DNA of 64,000 bases from Bifidobacterium avesanii (GCF_009299475.1 NZ_WBSN01000004.1:112914-176913), one strand, 5' to 3'; shown: positions 6,009 through 15,383, numbered from the stretch's first letter. Numbers and translations: made by a program. Notes: generated by a model not told the origin, from the sequence alone.

Positions 6009-7939
6009 TGCCCGCTCCCGGATCCCGCAACAACGCCGGACGCGCGGCGGCCGGAGCCAAGGCCGCCCGCGAGCTCGACCACCCGTTCCGCACGTTCATG
6101 CGCCTGATCGGCTTCGTGCTCAGGCTGTACGGCTGGCAGTACTGCGCGGTGATCGCCCTGATCGTCGTCACCATCGTCGCGCAGGTGCGCGGCAACCTGT
6201 TCTTCCAGACGCTCATCGACGACTACATCACGCCCATGCTCGCCTCCGGCGGCCGCGACTTCGGCCCCCTGCTCGCGGCCATCGGATCGCTCGCCGCCAT
6301 CTACGCGCTCGGCGTCGCGGCGAACGCGGCCAGCGCGGTGCTCAAGGCATTCGTCACGCAGGGCTTCCTGATGAAGCTGCGCAACCGCATGTTCTCGCAC
6401 ATGCAGAAGCTGCCGCTCGGCTACTTCGACACGAACACGCGCGGCGACGTGATGAGCCTGTACACCAACGACATCGACACCCTGCGCCAGATGGTCTCGC
6501 AGTCGGTGCCGCAGATCTTCAACTCGCTGCTCACCATCGTCATGGTGCTGGCGAGCATGGTCTACCTGTCCGTGCCGCTCACGCTGGTGGTGCTCGTCGT
6601 CTCCGGCGTCATGGTGTGGACCACGAAGGTGCTCACCGGCAAGTCAGGCACGTACTTCTCGCGCCAGCAGAAGTCGGTCGGCGCGCTCAACGGCTACGTC
6701 GAGGAGATGATGACCGGGCAGAGGGTCGTCAAGGCGTTCACGCACGAGGAGGCCGCCAAGGCGAGGTTCCGCGAGCTCAACGGGAAGCTGTACGAGGCGT
6801 CCAACAACGCGAACAAGTTCTCCGGATTCCTCGGGCCCATCAACAACCAGCTCGGCTACGTGGCCTACGTGCTGAGCGCCCTCGTCGGCGGCGCGCTCGC
6901 CGTGACCGGGACCACCGGGCTCACGCTCGGCGCGCTGGTGAGCTTCCTCACGTTCGTCAAGTCGTTCACCATGCCGATCAGCCAGGTCAGCCAGCAGCTC
7001 AACTCCATCGTCATGGGCCTCGCCGGCGCGGACCGCATCTTCAAGCTGCTTGACCTCCCGGAGGAGACCGACGCCGGCGAGGTGACGCTGGTCTCCGTGC
7101 GCGAGGACCCGTCCACGGGCGCATTGCGCGAGACGGACGAGCGCACCGACCGGTGGGGCTGGAAGGACCTCGCGAGCGGCCGCATCACGCCCATGCGCGG
7201 CGACATCCGCCTGAACGACGTGACCTTCGGCTACGTGAAGGGCAAGACCGTGCTGCACGACATGACCATGTTCGCCAAGCCCGGCCAGAAGATCGCGCTC
7301 GTCGGCTCCACCGGCGCCGGAAAGACCACGATCACCAACCTCATCACCCGCTTCTACGACATCGACTCCGGCTCCATCGCCTACGACGGCATCGACGTGA
7401 CGCGCATCCGCAAGGCCGACTTGCGCCGCTCGCTCGGCATGGTCCTGCAGGACACGCACCTGTTCTCCGGCTCGATCATGGAGAACATCCGCTTCGGACG
7501 GCTCGACGCCACCGACGATGAGGTGATCGCCGCCGCGAAGCTCGCCAACGCGCACACGTTCATCGAGAAGCTGCCCGCCGGCTACGACACGCAGCTCACC
7601 GGCGACGGCGCCTCCCTGAGCCAGGGCCAACGCCAGATGCTCGCCATCGCCCGCGCCGCCGTGGCCGACCCGCCGGCGTTGATTTTGGACGAGGCCACTT
7701 CGTCCATCGACACCCGCACCGAGGCGCTCGTGCAGGCCGGCATGGACGGGCTCATGAAGGGCCGCACCACGTTCGTGATCGCCCACCGCCTCTCCACCAT
7801 CCGCAACGCCGACTGCATCATGGTGATCGAGGCCGGGCGGATCATCGAACGCGGCACGCATGAGGAATTGATCGCCCAGCGCGGCCGGTACTACACGCTC
7901 TACACCGGGCTGAAGGGCGGCGGTTCGTCGGAGGAGTAG
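6008..7939 (+). CDS. ABC exporter half-transporter with canonical ATP site
   Basis: A 643-residue partner of the preceding gene. Six transmembrane segments occupy about residues 40-330. The nucleotide-binding domain has Walker A GSTGAGKTT (about 433), signature LSQGQRQ (about 535) and a complete Walker B ALILDEATSS (about 556), followed by the switch histidine in IAHRLSTI. Together the two proteins should form one asymmetric exporter in the cytoplasmic membrane that uses a single hydrolysing site. An insert of about 35 residues (LVSVREDPSTG onward) lies between the membrane and ATPase parts. The ATG at 6008 overlaps the upstream stop by one base, with GAGGAGGTGC as ribosome site. A hairpin follows the stop. 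Confidence 0.9.
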   Translation: MPAPGSRNNAGRAAAGAKAARELDHPFRTFMRLIGFVLRLYGWQYCAVIALIVVTIVAQVRGNLFFQTLIDDYITPMLASGGRDFGPLLAAIGSLAAIYALGVAANAASAVLKAFVTQGFLMKLRNRMFSHMQKLPLGYFDTNTRGDVMSLYTNDIDTLRQMVSQSVPQIFNSLLTIVMVLASMVYLSVPLTLVVLVVSGVMVWTTKVLTGKSGTYFSRQQKSVGALNGYVEEMMTGQRVVKAFTHEEAAKARFRELNGKLYEASNNANKFSGFLGPINNQLGYVAYVLSALVGGALAVTGTTGLTLGALVSFLTFVKSFTMPISQVSQQLNSIVMGLAGADRIFKLLDLPEETDAGEVTLVSVREDPSTGALRETDERTDRWGWKDLASGRITPMRGDIRLNDVTFGYVKGKTVLHDMTMFAKPGQKIALVGSTGAGKTTITNLITRFYDIDSGSIAYDGIDVTRIRKADLRRSLGMVLQDTHLFSGSIMENIRFGRLDATDDEVIAAAKLANAHTFIEKLPAGYDTQLTGDGASLSQGQRQMLAIARAAVADPPALILDEATSSIDTRTEALVQAGMDGLMKGRTTFVIAHRLSTIRNADCIMVIEAGRIIERGTHEELIAQRGRYYTLYTGLKGGGSSEE

Positions 7940-7961
7940 CGGCGGGTGGTCGGGCGGTGGT

Positions 7962-7982
7962 CCGGTCCGTGCGTGGGACCGG
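7962..7982 (+). terminator. hairpin after the ABC exporter operon
   Basis: CCGGTCC (7962-7968) and GGACCGG (7976-7982) form a short stem 22 bases beyond the stop codon. Between 7983 and 8238 I see nothing further that is gene-like. Confidence 0.4.
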
Positions 7983-8238
7983 TTCCCGTGCGTGGATTGG
8001 GCCGCCTGATTCGCCGTCGGCGGGCTGGCATGGCCCAGCGGCCCGCCCGTAGGAGTCGGTTGTGGGCGGCAGACTGCGGGGCTGCATATTTCCGCTCGTC
8101 CGTGGCCGTGCCGCTCCCGATCCCGGCTCGTCCGCCCGATCGGTCGGCGATATTCGCCCCGCTGTCTGACGGACCTCCCGGTGTGGTCCTTCCGCCCGTT
8201 CCTTCGCCTTCTTTTCTTTGGGTTTGGTCGGTTGTCCG

Positions 8239-8495
8239 TCCGAAATAATATCGGCGTGATATGGAACCGTACGTAGAAGGCTCCCGAATGGCATAAAACA
8301 TATCGCTCCGACACGGAACCGCGCCCGGGCGGATGGTGGATGACGGGAATAATATCGATGTGATACGAAACCGTGCATGGAGACCGACTGAGCGGCGTGA
8401 ATTGTATCGTCCCGATACGGAACGGTACGCAGGTACCGACTGACCGACTGAGCGGCGCGGGTCCATACTGCCGAATGCGGAACCGCGTGCAAAGA
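8239..8495 (+). repeat. 52-bp palindrome array 1 (5 units)
   Basis: Five diverged units, each centred on a 15-base palindrome: ATATCGGCGTGATAT at 8248, then 8300, 8352, 8404 and a decayed one at 8464. The first four are exactly 52 bp apart. The last step is 60 bp, explained by a visible duplication of 8 bases (GACCGACT twice near 8435-8452). A conserved GGAACCGT-like segment follows most palindromes. There is no coding potential beyond chance frames. It lies between the ABC exporter and the AbiEi-like gene at 8732. See arrays 2 and 3. Confidence 0.85.
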
Positions 8496-8731
8496 TGGCG
8501 GACACGTCGAGACTGCGTTGGGCGGTGCGAGGAATGAGGCATGTCGCATGTGCGCAGCGCGGCAATGCAACCCGCGCCGGATGCCTCCGCCGCCACGTTC
8601 GACCACGGACGCGGCGGTTATCCACCGTTGTGGTCGCGACACGCCCGAACATGCCCGTTCGGGGGTCACGTTCGTTCACATCGGCCCGTTCGGCTGGCGT
8701 CTGACGCGCCCGACCCGATACGGTGCGAACC

Positions 8732-9703
8732 ATGCGCAGAAATCCAAGGATCGAACGGCTGATGGATGAGGCCCAACGCGAGCGTCGGTGTGCCGTCGGA
8801 CGCACCGACGCCGACCGCAGGGCCTTGGCCCGTCGCGCCGCAGCCGGTGAGCTGATCGGCCCGTACCGAAATCTGTACGCACGATCCGACTACTGGCGGG
8901 GGCTGCAGACCACCCAGCGCACCATCCACGTTGTCAGGGCACTGGCCCTGCTGCATCCCGACTGGGTTTTCGCGGGGCTGACGGCGGCGACCATCCACGG
9001 TTTCGACCATTCGGTCTCCCTGCACGACGGCACGGTGTCCATTGCCAGCCCGCGCACGTCGCAATCCCGCGATTCCGGGCGGTTGCATCGCATCCGCATG
9101 GTCGATCCCCAGCCCGTAGTCATTGACGGACTTGCGGTGACGGGCGTCGTGCGCACGCTGCTGGATTGCGGCAGCACATATGACTTCGAGGATGCGCTCG
9201 CCCTGTTCGATTCCGCCGTCCGGCAAGGAATCGCCATTGACGGCGTATTGGCCGCGGCGTGTTCCCGCGGGCGTAAACCGCCGGGTTCGGACGTGGCGCG
9301 TCTCGCGAAGCTGTGCGAGCATGCCGACGGGCTGAGCGAGAACGGCGGAGAGTCCAAGGTCCGTGCGCTGATCATCCTCAACGGGTTCCTCAGACCCCAA
9401 TTGCAGCGGCGGTTCGAGAACCCGGACAACCCGCTCGGCCCGTACCGCACCGATTTCAGCTGGGATCTGCCGGATGGGATCATCGTCGCGGAATACGACG
9501 GTATGACGAAATACACGTTGCCGCAGTCGGGTTCGGGCGAGCGGCGCACGGTCCGGGCGGCCGTGCATGCGGAACGCCGGCGCGAGGACCATCTCAGGGC
9601 GCAGGGCGTCACCGCCATCGTGCGGCTGGAATTCGAGGACCTGCTGCATCCGGAACGGCTGGTGCGCAAACTGGTCGAGGCCGGGGTGCCGCGGACCGCG
9701 TGA
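8732..9703 (+). CDS. AbiEi-like protein with DUF559/Vsr-type nuclease-like C-terminus
   Basis: A 323-residue protein. Residues 1-60 look like a winged helix (LARRAAAGELIGPYRNLYA), and 60-175 follow the AbiEi antitoxin pattern (WVFAGLTAATIHGF, then VVRTLLDCGSTYDFEDALALFD). The C-terminal third has a restriction-endonuclease-like signature, YRTDFSWDLPDGIIVAEYDG, where D, E and D could bind metal as in DUF559 or Vsr-like folds. Similar genes occur in many copies in bifidobacteria and are often poorly named. No AbiEii toxin gene is adjacent. It is bracketed by two 52-bp palindrome arrays, which is its oddest trait. The start is uncertain: ATG 8732 is used, GTG 8723 is in frame, and no good ribosome site precedes either. 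Confidence 0.7.
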   Translation: MRRNPRIERLMDEAQRERRCAVGRTDADRRALARRAAAGELIGPYRNLYARSDYWRGLQTTQRTIHVVRALALLHPDWVFAGLTAATIHGFDHSVSLHDGTVSIASPRTSQSRDSGRLHRIRMVDPQPVVIDGLAVTGVVRTLLDCGSTYDFEDALALFDSAVRQGIAIDGVLAAACSRGRKPPGSDVARLAKLCEHADGLSENGGESKVRALIILNGFLRPQLQRRFENPDNPLGPYRTDFSWDLPDGIIVAEYDGMTKYTLPQSGSGERRTVRAAVHAERRREDHLRAQGVTAIVRLEFEDLLHPERLVRKLVEAGVPRTA

Positions 9704-9784
9704 CGGCGGGCGGAGGGTTGCGCCCTGCGCCGGAATCCGGCATCCGTCGGTGACGAATGACCACATGCGGAGACCATCTTGACG

Positions 9785-10290
9785 GCGTAATTCGTATCGC
9801 TGCGATATGAGAACGTACGTTCGGCTACGTTGGATGGGGCAAATCATATCGTCCTGATACGGAACCGTATATGAAGGATGATTGAGCGGCGTGAACTGTA
9901 TCGCCGTGATACGGAACCGTGCACTGGGAAACATTGGTTGGCGTAAATAGTATCGCCGTGATACGGAATCGTACGCGAAAGCGTGTCGGGCGGCGTAAAT
10001 CGTATCGTGCTGATACGGAACCGTACGCGGAGGGTGTCTGAATGGCGCAAATCATATCGCCGTGATACGCAACCGTGCACGAGGACCGGCCGAGTGGTGT
10101 AAATCGTATCCACTGATACGAAAGAGCGCATTCGAGCGAGCCAATCGGCGCGAAACATATCACCGTGATATGGAATCGTGCACGGAGGCATGTCAGGCGT
10201 CGTAAATCGTATCGTGCTGATACGGAACCGTGTGCGGAGGACGGCTGAATGGCGCAAATAATATCGTGACGATACGGAATCGGACGTGCC
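9785..10290 (+). repeat. 52-bp palindrome array 2 (10 units)
   Basis: Ten tandem units with palindrome starts at 9794, 9846, 9898, 9950, 10002, 10054, 10106, 10157, 10209 and 10261. Every step is 52 bp except one of 51, where the unit at 10106 has lost one base inside its palindrome. Cores include GTATCGCCGTGATAC, GTATCGTGCTGATAC and the perfect palindrome ATATCACCGTGATAT. GCGTAAATC usually precedes and GGAACCGT follows; the remaining part of each unit is variable. It occupies the gap between the AbiEi-like gene and the convergent TetR gene. Not a CRISPR: the units are diverged and there are no unique equal-length spacers between identical repeats. Confidence 0.9.
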
Positions 10291-10384
10291 GTGCCGCGCC
10301 GGTCATGCCATAATGACTCAGCTTGCGTTTCACAGGCGATCGCAAGCGGGCGATGGGTGCACATGCCGCATTCCGCATGCCGCG

Positions 10385-11107
10385 TCACGCACGGGCGGGC
10401 GTGCCGGCCGACTCGTCCGCATCGCCTTCGACGAGCCTGAGATTCAGGGTCAGGGACTCGATGCCGGCCATCCGTGTGGTGGTGGCCACCATGCTCGCCA
10501 TGAAATCCACGGGTTCGCGTCGTCCGCCGCGGAACCAGGCGCGCAGCACGTTGACGATGCCGCCGGCCAGATAGGCGAACTGGTAGTCGCGTACGGTCTC
10601 GGCGAGCGCGCGGTCGTAGACGGGGACGACGCCGTGGCTGCGGTCCCGCTGCCCGGCGGTGGCGATCGGATCGACGAATCGGCCGAGTTGTCCGTCGATC
10701 GAGGCGATGAGGTCGGCGTACAGCGCGTCGCCCTGATTGCCGACGAGCAGGGAGAACAGGTGCTCGTGCGCGTCGGAGAATTCGAAGATCTCGCGGATGA
10801 GCGGCTGGTATTCGGCTTGCGAGATCTCCCCGCCGTGCCGGGCGATGATTGCGCTCAGCGTGTCGATGAGCTCGGCCTTGATCTGCTCGAACATGTCGTA
10901 GATGTCCGTGTAGTGCGCGTAGAAGGTGGCGCGGTTCACGTCCGCGAGCTCGGTGAGTTCGGTGACGCTGATCTTGTTGAGCGGCTTGCGCTCCAGCAGC
11001 TTGAGCATCGCCTCCTGCAGCATGGCCCGCGTGCGGCGGGCGCGGCGGTCGAGCGTCTTCGGCGGTTTGGCGGTTTTGGCGGTTTTGGCGACTATTGCGT
11101 CGGACAT
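10385..11107 (-). CDS. TetR-family transcriptional regulator
   Basis: A 240-residue repressor. After a flexible lysine/alanine-rich start (AKTAKTAKPPKT), residues 20-70 form the TetR helix-turn-helix: RRTRAMLQEAMLKLLERKPLNKISVTELTELADVNRATFYAHY is split here only by the usual turn (VTELTELADVNRATFY). The C-terminal part matches the TetR_C_8-like ligand domain (TYPE: FSDAHEHLFSLLVGNQG, then FAYLAGGIVNVLRAWF). It is divergent from the ABC ATPase and permease genes at 11347 and 12042, so it likely represses them and itself in response to an exported compound. ATG 11107 has GAGGGAT upstream. The inducer is unknown. Confidence 0.88.
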   Translation of the reverse strand: MSDAIVAKTAKTAKPPKTLDRRARRTRAMLQEAMLKLLERKPLNKISVTELTELADVNRATFYAHYTDIYDMFEQIKAELIDTLSAIIARHGGEISQAEYQPLIREIFEFSDAHEHLFSLLVGNQGDALYADLIASIDGQLGRFVDPIATAGQRDRSHGVVPVYDRALAETVRDYQFAYLAGGIVNVLRAWFRGGRREPVDFMASMVATTTRMAGIESLTLNLRLVEGDADESAGTPARA

Positions 11108-11217
11108 GGTGCGTTATCCCTCATTTTCGGTTCGTTGTGTCGGCTATCCGTCGGAATGCCCGCGGATTGGCCGTTGCGCGGCCTCCGATCGTTTGCCATC
11201 ATGATAGCGCATAAACA

Positions 11218-11243
11218 ACACATGTTGGAAAACATATATGTGT
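11218..11243. promoter_or_regulatory. candidate TetR operator in the divergent promoter
   Basis: ACACAT (11218-11223) and ATGTGT (11238-11243) are inverted repeats in the unusually AT-rich part of the 239-bp region between the TetR gene and the ABC ATPase gene. The position fits an operator for both transcripts. Confidence 0.4.
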
Positions 11244-11346
11244 CGGCTAGCAATCAACCGTCAATAATCGGCGGTCGGGCGCCGGACAAGGCACAGCAAG
11301 GCACGGCAAGGCACGACAAGGCACAACGACAAGGAAAGGGGTGCGC

Positions 11347-12048
11347 ATGGCCTACATCGAAATGGTCCACAGTTTCAAGCGCTATCACATGGGAAGCACG
11401 ACCATCGTCGCCAACAACGACGTGAGCTTCGGCGTCGAGAAGGGCGAGCTCGCCATCATCCTCGGCTCGTCCGGCGCCGGCAAATCCACGGTGCTCAACA
11501 TTCTGGGCGGCATGGACACCAACTCCGAGGGGCGGGTGATCATCGACGGGAAGGACATCTCCAACTACACGTCCCGCCAGCTCACCGACTACCGCCGCCG
11601 CGACATCGGCTTCGTGTTCCAGTTCTACAACCTCGTCGCCAACCTCACCGCTAGGGAGAACGTGGAGCTCGCCTCCGAGATCGTGCCCGACGCGCAGGAC
11701 CCGGTGCAGGCGCTGACCGACGTGGGGCTCGCCGACCGCATCGACAACTTCCCGGCCCAGCTGTCCGGCGGCGAGCAGCAGCGCGTCGCCATCGCCCGCG
11801 CCGTGGCCAAGAACCCCAAGATCCTCCTGTGCGACGAACCCACCGGCGCGCTCGACTACAACACCGGCAAGCAGGTGCTGCAAATACTGCAGGACCAGAG
11901 CCGCGTCAAGGGCGCCACCGTGGTCATCGTCACACACAACTCCGCCATCGCGCCCATCGCCGACCGCGTGATCCGCATGCACGACGCGCGCGTCAAGTCG
12001 ATCGAGGTCAACGAGCACCCGATGGACATCAAGGACCTCGAATGGTGA
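11347..12048 (+). CDS. ABC transporter ATP-binding protein (MacB/LolD type)
   Basis: A 233-residue ATPase of the group that serves FtsX-type permeases. Walker [10 protein letters not shown] is near residue 40, the Q-loop FVFQFYNLV follows, then signature LSGGEQQR near 139, Walker [12 protein letters not shown] near 160 and the H-loop VTHNSAI. It would power the large permease coded next, with the permease start overlapping its last codons. ATG 11347 is chosen over GTG 11341 because AAGGAAAGGGG precedes it at proper distance. The divergent TetR gene probably controls the pair. Substrates of such systems include peptides, antibiotics and envelope lipoproteins. Confidence 0.9.
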   Translation: MAYIEMVHSFKRYHMGSTTIVANNDVSFGVEKGELAIILGSSGAGKSTVLNILGGMDTNSEGRVIIDGKDISNYTSRQLTDYRRRDIGFVFQFYNLVANLTARENVELASEIVPDAQDPVQALTDVGLADRIDNFPAQLSGGEQQRVAIARAVAKNPKILLCDEPTGALDYNTGKQVLQILQDQSRVKGATVVIVTHNSAIAPIADRVIRMHDARVKSIEVNEHPMDIKDLEW

Positions 12049-15000
12049 GCCGCATGACCCGCAAACGCACGCTCTGGAAGGACATCCGCGCCACGCTCGC
12101 CAAGTCCTGGGGCCGGTTCGTCTCCATCGTGAGCCTCATGGCCCTGGGATCGTTCGCCCTCGTCGGCCTGTTCGCCACCGCGCCGGACATGCGGATGACC
12201 GGATGCGACTACTACGGCGGGCACAACCTCGCCGACGTGACCATCGTGAGCGACTACGGGCTCACCGTCGACGACGAGGCGATCGTGCGCGCGACCCCCG
12301 GCGTGAGGGACGCCGAATTCGGCTACTTCAAGGACGTGACGATCGCCAACAGCGACCACAGCCTGCGCATCCACTCGCTGCCGGAAACCGTCTCCACCTA
12401 CGAGGTCGTCGAGGGCCGACTGCCGCAGTCCGACGGCGAAATCGCCCTCGACGCCGCCGAGCGCGACAAGTACGCGGTCGACAGCACCATCGCCGTGACC
12501 GAGCCGCCGGACATCGCCGGCGACACCGTGCTCACGCGCGACTCGTTCACCGTGGTCGGCTTTGTGAACGCCAGCGACGCCGTCTCCAACCTCAACATGG
12601 GCCAGTCCACCGCCGGCACCGGAGAACTCGACGGCTACGCGGTCGTCACGCCGGGCACCTTCAACTCGGACGTGAAGATGATCGGCCGCGTCACCTTCGA
12701 CGACACCGCCGGGCTGGACTACTGGGACACCGCCTACCGCGACCGCGTGCAGGCCCACAAGGAGACGCTCGAACGCCGGCTCGCGAACCAGCCCGAAGCC
12801 CGCCGCGCCTCCATCCAGGCCGACCGGCGCGAACAGATCGACAAGGCGCGCCGGCAGGTGGACGACGCCAAGCAGCAGCTCGCGGACGCACAGACACAGC
12901 TCGACCAGGCCAAGGCGCGGATCGACGCCGGCAAGGACCAGATGACCGCCGGCGAACTCGAAGCCGTGGACCAGGCGTCCTCCGCGCTCGCCCAACTGTC
13001 CAGCGGCGCCGCGCAGATCGCCGCCGCGAACACCGCCATCACCGGGGCGCAGACCCAACTCGCGGCCGGCGCCCAGACGCTTGATGCCGGACAGGGCCAA
13101 CTCGCCGAGGCGGCCGGCCAGCTCAAGGACGCCCGCACGCAGCTCGACGCGGCCCGCGTGGCGCTCACCGCCGTCAAACCCGTCCTCGACCAGACCGGGC
13201 GCCTCCTCGACGCATGGAACGCCACCGGGCTGACGGGCGGACTGTACCAAACCGTCTCCGACCGCTACTCCGAGGCGCTCAAGGACTACAACGCCGCCGC
13301 GGCGCAGTACAACCGGGGGCTCGCCGCCTACTACGACGGGCTCGCGCGATACCGCGACGGCGCCGCGCAGCTCGAACAGGGGAGCGAGGCGTACCAAAAG
13401 AACGCGGCCGCGCTCGCCGACGCCGCGAACCAGCTCGCCTCCAAGGAGAGGGAGCTCGGACAGGCCGCCTCCACGGCGTCGGGCTCCATGGGCTCGGCCG
13501 CGGGCGGCGCCAAGCAGCTCATCCAAGGCCGCCGCGACTTGGAGAAGGCCGAGGAGGAATACGACGCCAAGCTCAAGGAGTTCAACGACGCCAAGCCCGA
13601 GGCGGAACGGAAGATCGCCGACGCCGAGCATGAGATCGAGCTGGCAAGCGAGAAGGTGGACACGCTTGAGGTGCCGGCCTACTCGGTCGACGGCCGGCGC
13701 GAGGGACTCACCTCCGAGGGCTACCGCGTCTACGAGATCATCGCGAACATCGTGGAGAAGCTCGCCATGATCTTCCCGATCTTTCTGTACCTCGTGGCCG
13801 CGCTCGTCACGTTCACCACCATGGGCCGCATGGTCGACGAGGAGCGCACCAACTCCGGCACCCTCAAGGCGCTGGGATACGGCAATGGCGACATCATGAA
13901 GAAGTTCACGGTCTACGGCTTCGCGGCCTCCACGGTCGGCACCGTGATCGGAGTGGCGGCCGGGCACACGCTGCTGCCGCTCATCGTCTACCATGCCTAC
14001 GACTCCGGCTTCACCGTGCCGCGCATCGAACTGCACCTCCACCCCGCGGTCACGGCCGTCTCGTTCGCGCTGGCGTGGCTGAGCGCCGTCGTGCCCGCGT
14101 GGCTCGTGGCCGCCCGGGAGCTCAGGGAGAAGCCGGCCGCGCTGCTGCTCCCGAAGCCGCCGGCCAAGGGATCCAAGATCCTCCTCGAGCGCGTCACGCC
14201 GCTGTGGAACCGCCTGAGCTTCACCCGCAAGGTGACCGCCCGCAACCTGTTCAGGTACAAGTCGCGCGGGTTCATGACCATCTTCGGCGTGGCCGGGGCC
14301 GTGGCGCTGCTCACCGCGGGGCTCGGCGTGCAGGCGTCCATCGGGCAGATCCAGGAGCGGCAGTTCGACGAGGTGATCCACTACGACCTCATCGTGGCGG
14401 AGAAATCCGACAACAACGCCGAGCAGCGCGACGCGGTGGCCAAGGCGGTCCGCGCGGCGGATCGGGACGGCGGCAACGACGCGGTGCGCGAATCCACGCC
14501 CATCCGCTACGAGGAGCTCACCAAAACCGCCGGCAAGCAGGGCGATAAGCAGTCCATCACGCTCATCGTCACCGACGACGCCTACAACTTCGGCGACTAC
14601 ATCACGCTGCGCGACCGGGCCGCGCACCAGCCGCAGGTGCTCACCGACCGCGGCGCCGTCATCTCCGAGCGCATGGCCGACATGCTCGGCGCGAAGTCGG
14701 GCGACACCATCGCTGTGACAGACCCGGACGGCGTGGAGCGCGAGGTGCGCGTGGACGGCGTGACCGAAATGTACATCGGCCACTTCATGATCATGACCTC
14801 CGGCGGCTACGAGCGCACGTTCGGCAGGGACTACCAGTCCAACGCCTACATGGTCCGCCTCACGGACCCGGGCGCGGACAACGCCGAAAAGCAGGGCGCC
14901 GCGTTCATGACCGTGGACGGGGTGCGCGGCGTGGTGCAGAACACCACCATGAAGGCCCAGGTGTCGACCATCGTCGACTCGCTCGACCAGATCATGGAGG

Positions 15001-15383
15001 TGCTCATCCTCGTGGCCGCGCTGCTCGCCGTGGTGATCCTCTACAACCTCACCAACCTCAACGTCTCCGAGCGCATCCGCGAGCTGTCCACCATCAAGGT
15101 GCTCGGCTTCCACTCGAATGAGACCACCATGTACATCTACCGCGAAACCATCGTGCTCTCCGCGCTGGGCGTCCTCGCCGGCTATGGCTTTGGCGCGGGG
15201 CTCCACCGCTACATCATCACCGAGGTGCCGCCGGACGAGGTGATGTTCGACCCGGCGCTGGCGTGGCCCGCGTTCGCGGTTCCGCTCGCCGTGGTGGCCG
15301 TGGTGCTCGCCGTCCTCGGCTGGGTGGTGTACCGCCGTCTGAAGACCGTGGACATGCTCGGCGCCCTGAAGTCGGTGGAATAG
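12042..15383 (+). CDS. large FtsX-like ABC permease with coiled-coil insert
   Basis: A 1113-residue membrane protein. One transmembrane segment lies at about 26-46, followed by an extracellular domain and a long alanine/glutamine-rich coiled coil at about 255-545 (for example ARRQVDDAKQQLADAQTQ). Three segments follow at about 575-595, 626-650 and 670-692, a fifth at 745-765, a second extracellular domain, and the last three at 986-1006, 1036-1056 and 1075-1098. The two FtsX permease cores place it with the ATPase upstream as one transporter. The coiled coil, which resembles that of YhgE/Pip-type proteins, could reach through the cell wall. ATG 12042 overlaps the ATPase gene by seven bases and has AAGGA upstream; GTG 12045 is an alternative. 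Confidence 0.88.
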   Translation: MVSRMTRKRTLWKDIRATLAKSWGRFVSIVSLMALGSFALVGLFATAPDMRMTGCDYYGGHNLADVTIVSDYGLTVDDEAIVRATPGVRDAEFGYFKDVTIANSDHSLRIHSLPETVSTYEVVEGRLPQSDGEIALDAAERDKYAVDSTIAVTEPPDIAGDTVLTRDSFTVVGFVNASDAVSNLNMGQSTAGTGELDGYAVVTPGTFNSDVKMIGRVTFDDTAGLDYWDTAYRDRVQAHKETLERRLANQPEARRASIQADRREQIDKARRQVDDAKQQLADAQTQLDQAKARIDAGKDQMTAGELEAVDQASSALAQLSSGAAQIAAANTAITGAQTQLAAGAQTLDAGQGQLAEAAGQLKDARTQLDAARVALTAVKPVLDQTGRLLDAWNATGLTGGLYQTVSDRYSEALKDYNAAAAQYNRGLAAYYDGLARYRDGAAQLEQGSEAYQKNAAALADAANQLASKERELGQAASTASGSMGSAAGGAKQLIQGRRDLEKAEEEYDAKLKEFNDAKPEAERKIADAEHEIELASEKVDTLEVPAYSVDGRREGLTSEGYRVYEIIANIVEKLAMIFPIFLYLVAALVTFTTMGRMVDEERTNSGTLKALGYGNGDIMKKFTVYGFAASTVGTVIGVAAGHTLLPLIVYHAYDSGFTVPRIELHLHPAVTAVSFALAWLSAVVPAWLVAARELREKPAALLLPKPPAKGSKILLERVTPLWNRLSFTRKVTARNLFRYKSRGFMTIFGVAGAVALLTAGLGVQASIGQIQERQFDEVIHYDLIVAEKSDNNAEQRDAVAKAVRAADRDGGNDAVRESTPIRYEELTKTAGKQGDKQSITLIVTDDAYNFGDYITLRDRAAHQPQVLTDRGAVISERMADMLGAKSGDTIAVTDPDGVEREVRVDGVTEMYIGHFMIMTSGGYERTFGRDYQSNAYMVRLTDPGADNAEKQGAAFMTVDGVRGVVQNTTMKAQVSTIVDSLDQIMEVLILVAALLAVVILYNLTNLNVSERIRELSTIKVLGFHSNETTMYIYRETIVLSALGVLAGYGFGAGLHRYIITEVPPDEVMFDPALAWPAFAVPLAVVAVVLAVLGWVVYRRLKTVDMLGALKSVE

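Noticed and set aside
9785..10290. Array 2 as a CRISPR array
   Set aside because: Units are not identical, the period covers a whole diverged unit, there are no unique spacers of equal length between constant repeats, and no cas genes are near.
9825..10388. Long minus-strand frame across array 2 with repeated FRI-STIRF-like residues
   Set aside because: The apparent repeat protein is just the translated 52-bp array (52 is not a multiple of 3, so the frame shifts between units) and no ribosome site is present.
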